NCBI GenBank assembly: GCA_003586115.2
Contig: QVOM02000115.1
Location: 10,055,980 to 10,119,979 of the forward strand
Length of the DNA: 64,000 nucleotides
DNA from: Salvator merianae
Lineage: Eukaryota; Chordata; Lepidosauria; Squamata; Teiidae
Direction of reading: 5' to 3'
Shown here: positions 57,921-64,000 of the stretch, piece after piece
How the letters are laid out: every line of letters begins with the position of its first letter
How positions within the stretch are numbered: the first letter of the stretch is position 1
Notes under the pieces: model-generated
The model's database searches: none
The model's input: the letters and a program-made list of their open reading frames with translations, nothing else
Told to the model about the DNA's origin: nothing
Made by a program: the position numbers and the translations under genes

Positions 57921-58623
57921 AATATAGATGTCCAAATTGAATACTTGATTGGAATAAGGCAGCCTGTTTACATGACCTGGACAGCCAGAATTTTTCCTGT
58001 TTAGTTCACATTGCCTACCAAAATAATTCAGTTTTCCACTTTCTGAGGGTACCTTTTTAGGAATAAAAATAGTCACCCTGTCCATTCACTGCCTCTAGAG
58101 ACCCTGGGTGTCTTTGGCTCCACCAAAGTCGTCTGTATCTTTGAATGTCTTTGGGTATTCTTCAACATTTCAAAGTCCACTGCCTCTTTATATTGACCAT
58201 CACTGCAAGAGCTAAAACTTGGTTACTTTACTGAGAGCTGACCGTCTAACTGTTCCTGCGAGAAGATGAACTTTGATTATGTGAATTTGGTTGCAGAGAG
58301 TTGCAGATTGGAAAGCACACTTCACTACATGCTTGTTACTCATTGTTGGATCAAGGTACTTTGATTTTCCATGTACCATCACCAGAAAGAGGCAAAGGCT
58401 AACTCAGAGCCAAGTGGATAATTGGGCTTATTGACATCCTACAAGGTTGAAATATAGGACCATCCAATACCAATTAGCATACTGAGTTCTAGGACCCTGT
58501 ATTTTGCTTCACTGGGGCACCAAAAGGTGAGGAGGTAGCCAGAGACCTGATGCTTCTGCCTTTCCCAAAAGCCTGCCTTTCCAAGCATTCCAATCCTCCC
58601 ATTAGCTTATGCGTACATGTGTG
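57921..58623. other. no recognisable feature
   Basis: Unique-looking DNA without motif-bearing frames. Confidence 0.42.
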
Positions 58624-59988
58624 CCTGTGCTTGTGAACAGAATCATTTTTTGCTTTTCATTTCATGACGAATCAAAGCACTGAAGCTTCGTTTTCATGCA
58701 AAAAACCCATGCGCAAAAACAGCCAGCTTTGTTTTTGTTGTGAAAGACTTTGCAAAAATTTAGAGTGGGTTAATTTTTTAAAAAAAACAATGTTATTTCT
58801 CTGAAAACATAATACCCACCCTACCCACCCCCTGCTGTCCACCTCTCCACCGTCCCCTTACTTGTGAAGTGGCGCATTGTTTTTTATAAATCAGAAATTG
58901 CAGGACAGACTCCTTTTCACCCAGTACCTGTGGAAACAATGCATGGATTCATCAATTCATTGATGCCACTTGTGCTCCAGTAAGTGGTTGAAGGTATGCG
59001 AGGCTGTGTGAAAAACCTTGTTTTCCCTCATCTTTGCACGGACACAAGCAAAAGATTGCATGTGTGTGCGACTGCAGTTTTCTTTGGCAATCAAATGGAT
59101 CAGAAATTCTTATTGGCTTGTGTCTTGGTATCAGCGATTGGTCTTTGGATTTTGAGTGACTTCTTCAGTGGCTTGTTGGGCATACTGTTTAATATTGTTT
59201 GATTCCTTGCTACCAGGGAAACAGGTGTTCTATTTGGCATTTGCTATTTTCATTCAAAATTGAAATTCAAACATTACGCAGTCATTTGGCACATCCCTAC
59301 TGGACTTTTTTTACACAGTAACGGTGAGGTTTCAAAGGGAAAAAATTCAAGTCAGGCTGCTGACTCTGTGTAGCCAGAGTCCAGCTGACAAGTGCCACCT
59401 CCTCATTAGCAAGAGAAAGGGCTCAGCAGCGCAGCAGGCAAGGGCGTTCAATCAATGTCATGACTTGGAGGGAAGAACAACTTGGGGATTCTATAAGCGC
59501 ATCACCGGTAGTACTTCTAGGCACTCCTGCTTGCCTCTTTTGCCTCTCGGTCAGCTCCATGCAGCAGCCCAGACTTGGAGGAATGGAAGGTGGCAGAAGG
59601 GGCAGCCTCCATTCATGAAACAACTAAATGGAGCAACCACTTTGTGGATTCCTTCCATTCAATCTAGTTATCCTGAGTTCCTCAGGATTGGCCAGCACAT
59701 AGTAGAGTCCTTCCTCGGCTTCATCCGGTGCATGTGAGCTGTGCTGTGAGGCAGTGATGCTTTGATGGCTCAATTCGACGAATGAAGACAGTGGTGAAGA
59801 AAAAGGAAGACTACAAGTGAATGGCGAAGGTCACGAATTTAAGCAAAAGTCGCACTGACCTTCACCATTCGCGTTCGCAGTTCATCTGGAAATATTTTTT
59901 TTCACATTTCGTAAGAAAATGGAAAAAACGCCATTTTCGTACAAAATGTGAACATTACGAAGTCGTTCAACATATCCCTACCTGTGCC
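58624..59988 (-). mobile_element. hAT-like non-autonomous element 4, inverted, with an internal extra end
   Basis: The reverse complement follows element 1: right-hand 59820-59980 ('atggcgaaggtca..', 'gccattttcgtacaaaatgtgaac', abridged) equals the left subterminal part of element 1, and 58640-59170 equals its right half ('tgcatgtgtgtgcgactgcag', 'ggatcagaaattct', 'cagcgattggtctttgga', shortened). The right end is catatcccta at 59980. Candidate TSDs are cctgtgct (58624-58631) and cctgtgcc (59981-59988), with the first ~6 bp of the left TIR missing. A second end, ggcacatcccta at 59288-59299, lies inside, so a second copy or rearrangement is nested here. The 137-codon frame at 59324-59737 has no motif. 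Confidence 0.7.
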
Positions 59989-60097
59989 TTGTTACATTTG
60001 ATGATCAATGAGAAGACCATCCCTAGCAAGAGAAGTACTCAAGAAAGGCATATCTTTCTCGCTTACTGAAACTAGCTGTCTCACCTCTCCTCTTCAT

Positions 60098-60560
60098 TAG
60101 TGGTGTGCACAAACCTTTTTATGGTTTGGGTTGGGTTGAATTGAACCACATGTGCTGCAAACAAGTTTTTATCAATCTTCAACTGGCTCAAAGAAGTTTG
60201 TTGTTCAGTTCAGGAGGAGAGAAGGGAGACAAGCAGGGCCAAATTTACACAGAGTTAAAGTTGGAGACCCCAAAATTGGCATGGAAGATGAAGGACATCC
60301 AGAAAGTCCTGTCAGGTCCTGGGGTAATCAGATACAACCTTCATTTTCTTTCTTTCTTTCTAAATCCCATTTGATCCAGTAGAGCAATTGAGAGATTTCC
60401 AAAAACATCCTAAAAATTTAGAGCAGTCTCCAAACATTGTGTTACTCACCAGGGACCTTTTTGTCTCACACACACACACACACACACCGGACCCCCTTGT
60501 CATTTTGGAGGCTGTAGCTGAAAGTTGACTCCTGCAACAAAATCACCTTGCCAGGTAGAC
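60098..60560. mobile_element. possible hAT-like left end
   Basis: tagtggtgtgcacaaacc resembles the TAGGGATGTGCACgaa end with a different subterminal sequence ('ggtttgggttgggttgaa'). No matching right end or TSD was found before the (CA)n at 60470-60487. Confidence 0.3.
60470..60487. repeat. (CA)n microsatellite
   Basis: Nine uninterrupted CA units. Confidence 0.95.
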
Positions 60561-60629
60561 CAACAGAGCTGAAGTTGTGTACAGTATCAACTGGAGCCTC
60601 CAAAAATATCATGTGTTCCTTATGGGGAA

Positions 60630-61124
60630 TAAGCAAGGAAAAACAGTATTTATTTGCTCAGATGATATTGGCAGCGCAATCAACAATTGTATTGGGATGG
60701 AGGGAAAGTACTAAATGGACAGTAAGTAACTGGTATAGGTATTTAATGGAACAATATAGATACGATAAAATGTGGGAAATGAGATTTAAAAGTCAAGGGT
60801 ATGAAATTGCTTTCTAAAACAGAGGAAAAATGGAAAGACTTATTGTATTTTTCAATGAGACCCCAAGCGCCAGATGAAATAAGAGAAGAAATAATAAGGC
60901 TGACTTTTTGGTCCAGCTAAAAAGAAGGTGGAAGAAGATGGAAGAAGTAATCTAAAGTCGTCAACCAATGTGCCTAAGGAGTAGTTTGGTAGAGTGGTGG
61001 TAGGGTAGTTATTGTTTGTTTGTTTCTTTTTCAATGTATTTTTTTTTGGGGGGGGAGCACTATATGTTGTATTTTTTATGTTTTAATATTAATTAAAAAA
61101 AATATAAAAATAAAATAAAATAAA
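60630..61124 (+). mobile_element. L1-type LINE 3' end
   Basis: The forward frame reads LFAQMILAAQSTIVLGWRES, KWTVSNWYRYLMEQ and 'DKMWEMRFKSQ', then, after a stop, EEKWKDLLYFSMRPQ. This is the C-terminal tail pattern of L1 ORF2 (AAR..A..WK....P....W). It ends in an A/T-rich tail 'aattaaaaaaaatataaaaa' and AAATAA repeats to 61124. No TSD is found. A family A MITE starts just after the tail. Confidence 0.75.
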
Positions 61125-61129
61125 CCACT

Positions 61130-61308
61130 GTTGACTGGGGGCAGTCTAGCTACTCCTGGTCAAACCTGGGGACAGCAATTTAGCTGTCCACAGTTACTAG
61201 TGTTGGAAGCATCTGCAGACACTCTGGATGCTGGCACTGCTGCAGGGTTCAGACACAGTGTGCTAGTGAATGTGGAGACACTCACTAGCATACCAATGTG
61301 AACAGGCC
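61130..61308 (+). mobile_element. Harbinger-like MITE family A, 3' half
   Basis: 'ctactcctggtcaa..ctggggacagcaatttagctgtccacag' (abridged), 'gcatctgcagacactc', 'cactcactagca' and the end aatgtgaacaggcc match the right halves of 57257-57726 and 19732-20159. The left half is absent. Confidence 0.68.
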
Positions 61309-63269
61309 TTTTGTGTTAATGAAATAACAGAAAACAGAAAACCACCCACATACATATCTAACCCTGCTTTTGTGCCTGTCCTTGTGTAATATTTGGAAAA
61401 CCTACATGTATTTTTATACAGAATCTAACCTTACAAATTTAATCACATAAGATTACAGGTCTGCAGTTAAATAGCATCACTCTGTAAATTGGGTCAGTTT
61501 CTTTTTGTGTTACACAGCTTATAAAAAGTGATATAGAGCTTACCCTATCCCAAGGGCTTTCAGCAAGTTACAATATAATAACTTTCTCTTTGCTATCCCT
61601 AGCAACCAAAATTCAGTTCAAATAATAATATCTTACAGTGGCCAGTGGTATAAGATTCAGGCTTTATTTAGCTTGCAGGTGAAGAACATTCCAGAGGTAA
61701 GATCTAGTGACTGCTTCTCTGGGTATTCTTATGGACCTAATTTTGTACATGGATCTGAAGATTAGAGAGCATTTGAAGTTGATATTAAAGGCCATGGTAA
61801 ATCGAAGGTGGAGATAGTTAGATAAATTGGTCCCAGGCCATTCAGGGATTGTATAGTTCATGTTGTGAGCTGTTTCAGCACATTCCTGACAATTCCTGCT
61901 TTCATGTCACTGAGATTAACATCAAAGGAAGCCAAACTCTTACAAGATACCACTGTGCCATCAGCTGAAGCTGTTCATCTCCAAAGTTGTCCAAAGGTGG
62001 GAATGGGTCCATGGGAAAATTAAAATTAGGTTCTGGCAAGAGCTGTCTGGCAAATGGGGACAGAATGACCAACTAGGGGTTGTTGATATGGCAAGGTTGA
62101 TGCTTAGATTTAATGAGTAACAGAGCTCGTGGTTTTGCTTGTGTGGGTTTTGTAGTCTTTTAGTATCAATAAACTAGTAAAGATGTGCTAAGTCGCTCAT
62201 GACAAAGAGACTCACCATGAGTCCCACAGCTTGTCTGGCCTGGACCCAAACTGAGGTGGATGGTACATTTTCAGCTCACCTGAAAGGCCAAATGATTTGG
62301 CCCAACAAGGCCTCATAATAAGGCATGGTGCTATTTGTAACCACTTCTATGACATTTTTGGCCATGTGCAGGCCTTGATGGCCTCCATAAAGGTCCAAAT
62401 AGGGCTGTAAAAGTATTATGATGAGGTTGAAAGGGCACAGTGGTTTCATGATGGCTTTTGTGACACTTTTATGACCTTCCATGGGTGCAAAGTAGCTGAC
62501 ATCCCTCAAATTTGGTTGAACTGAGCCTGAGCTAGCTGGCTGCCTTGAAGAGGTTCGAAGTCACTTAAGTGAAGCACCCTTGGGCTGGATGGCATAACAG
62601 TTCATCACCAACAGCTTGAATTGAACTTAGAACAGGAAGTCTGGTCTACTGTGGTCCACTAATTAGAAACTTCATTTTGTACCACAACTTTCAACATTTT
62701 ACACCATCATAGCCCATTAGCCTAAATGATAATTCCTAGGTATATGCAATAATTACTAGTGGTTTACACTTATAAAGACTGCCAGATTCTCACTATGTGG
62801 TAGAAAACATTCCTAGCCACAAGATGAAAATCCACCCTCAAGTGATGAGCTGTATCTAATTATTAAAATAGCCTAAGGCTGCAAGCCTGAATGATGGAAA
62901 GAGAATCCAAATTCCTTCCAAAATGCTATGGCTTGTCATCATTCCTTCTTAATTCTATCAAAAGAGGTTTAAGTCATCATGTCTTGTCAGATCACTTTGA
63001 AATTGGTAGATTTTTTTTTTTGTGTGTGTGACCTACACATGTTTACTCTGATATTTTTGATAGAAAGTTATTTAGTATTATTCATGGTAAGCCAATTCCT
63101 GATGCATTGAATCACAGACAGATTTTGCAGTAAAGGGTGCTGTAGATTAGCATTTCAGGGTCAAATTATCAGTCAAAATATCCCCATTTGTGTGCTTTTT
63201 CACTTTTCATGCTAATACCCTATAAGTCAATGTTTAAAATATTGCAATGTTATATTTTTCTATGTTTAG
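61309..63269. other. no gene recognised
   Basis: About 2 kb of unique-looking DNA. The 65-codon minus frame at 61664-61861 has a distant L2-like flavour ('WPGTNLSNYLHLR..') and could be an old LINE 3' remnant, but this is weak. Confidence 0.4.
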
Positions 63270-64000
63270 GCCATCCATAAGGCCATCCATAAGGGTGACC
63301 AAGACAGTTTCAATGCCAAATTCCTACCTGAAGCCAGATTGGAACAGGTCTAGATAACCATTTCATCCAAGCATGCCTGCAATTGTGTAGCTACCACCTT
63401 CTCCAACACCTTGCCCCAAAAGGGAATATTTGCCACTGGATGGTAGGTATTCATTACTTCTGGATGGGGGGGGGCTCTTAAGGAGGGGTTTACCACAGCT
63501 CCGATTAAAGCTACTGGCATTTCTCCCTTCCACAAAGAGGTATTAACCCCTACAAGCAGCTTGTCCACTTGCTTAGACTGTAGCAATTGAAAATGATCCA
63601 ATATAATAGGACCAGACAGTGCTCCAGATACTTTCACTACCTCACTTCCAACTGTGGAGCTCAATTCCATGCAAATCTGAGCAACTTTGTCCTGAAAGCG
63701 CCTTGCAAATTTATCATAGTAAGCTTCCGAAGGTGGCATGGACATATTCTTATGGCTTGATGACAATAGCCCTTTAGCTAAGTAGGACAGCTCTGTTAGA
63801 TGATCACTTGTGGACATAACCAAGGTGGAGAAGTACGTCTTCTTTGCTGCTGCCACCGCCACATGGTAGGCATGATAATGTGCTCTCAACAGTGTTTGAT
63901 CAGATTTGCATTGGGATTTTCCCCACTTGCACTCTAGCTGCCATCCCTCCTGCTTCATTGCACACAGCTCCTTGCTAAACCAGGGTGTGGGGTTGTCGAG
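63270..64000 (-). mobile_element. L2-type LINE fragment, cut by window end
   Basis: On the minus strand a 202-codon frame (63958-63350), continuing upstream past 63958 as 'NPTPWFSKELCA', covers the linker between endonuclease and RT: KQEGWQLECKWGKSQ, LLSSSHKNMSMPPSEAYYDKFARRFQDKV, and the start of RT with NTYHPVANIPFWGKVLEKVVATQLQ. These blocks match 30110-30200 and 34690-34725. A stop follows LDEMVI. RT then continues for only ~80 bp to about 63270. It is the longest uninterrupted LINE frame in the window; the true 5' extent lies outside. Confidence 0.85.

Noticed and set aside
57768..58085. Poly-His and Met-Val ORFs
   Set aside because: Translation of the ATCACC hexanucleotide repeat.

Overview
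This 64-kb window looks like non-coding, transposon-rich nuclear DNA of a vertebrate, most probably a squamate reptile (lizard or snake). The basis is the repeat mix: L2-, CR1-, L1- and BovB/RTE-type LINE fragments together with many non-autonomous hAT-like and PIF/Harbinger-like DNA transposons, AT-rich single-copy DNA and ordinary microsatellites. I could not recognise any host protein-coding exon, tRNA, rRNA, CRISPR array or operon. All coding-like stretches I can name are decayed retrotransposon ORFs. Family names come from motif and pattern recognition, not a database search.

Layout. 0-9 kb: a possible retroviral gag-like remnant, two L1 insertions with visible target-site duplications (TSDs) at 717-870 and 4287-5156, and a BovB fragment (5.3-6.1 kb). 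8.7-16 kb: a dense cluster with a CR1 LINE (10.25-12.0 kb) split by a Harbinger-like element, a LINE 3' tail hit by an hAT-like element, and a second hAT-like element packed with tandem palindromes. 16.5-21.6 kb: several palindromic MITEs and a ~75-bp minisatellite. 22.2-23.2 kb: the best preserved L2 3' ORF. 23-29 kb: mostly unrecognised DNA with microsatellites. 29.1-31.0 and 34.6-35.4 kb: two decayed L2 copies. 36.2-45.4 kb: nested LINEs (an older LINE split by L2; an L1 inside a pair of L2-tailed repeats; an internally deleted CR1). 46.3-61.3 kb: a third and fourth hAT-like element, more Harbinger-like MITEs, a GC-rich island and an L1 3' end. 63.3-64 kb: an L2 fragment that runs off the window.

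The elements do not form a pathway. They record successive insertions. L2, CR1, L1 and BovB encode (or once encoded) endonuclease/reverse transcriptase for target-primed reverse transcription. The hAT-like and Harbinger-like elements encode nothing recognisable and would have been moved by transposases made elsewhere. Nesting gives a relative order: CR1 before the Harbinger-like element at 10.9 kb, the LINE tail before the hAT at 12.4 kb, the older LINE before the L2 at 36.5 kb, and the L2-tailed repeat before the L1 at 40.3 kb. I found no convincing new biological system. The best leads are the palindrome-stacked hAT derivative, the short perfect-ended MITE families, and internally deleted LINEs that could be non-autonomous families.
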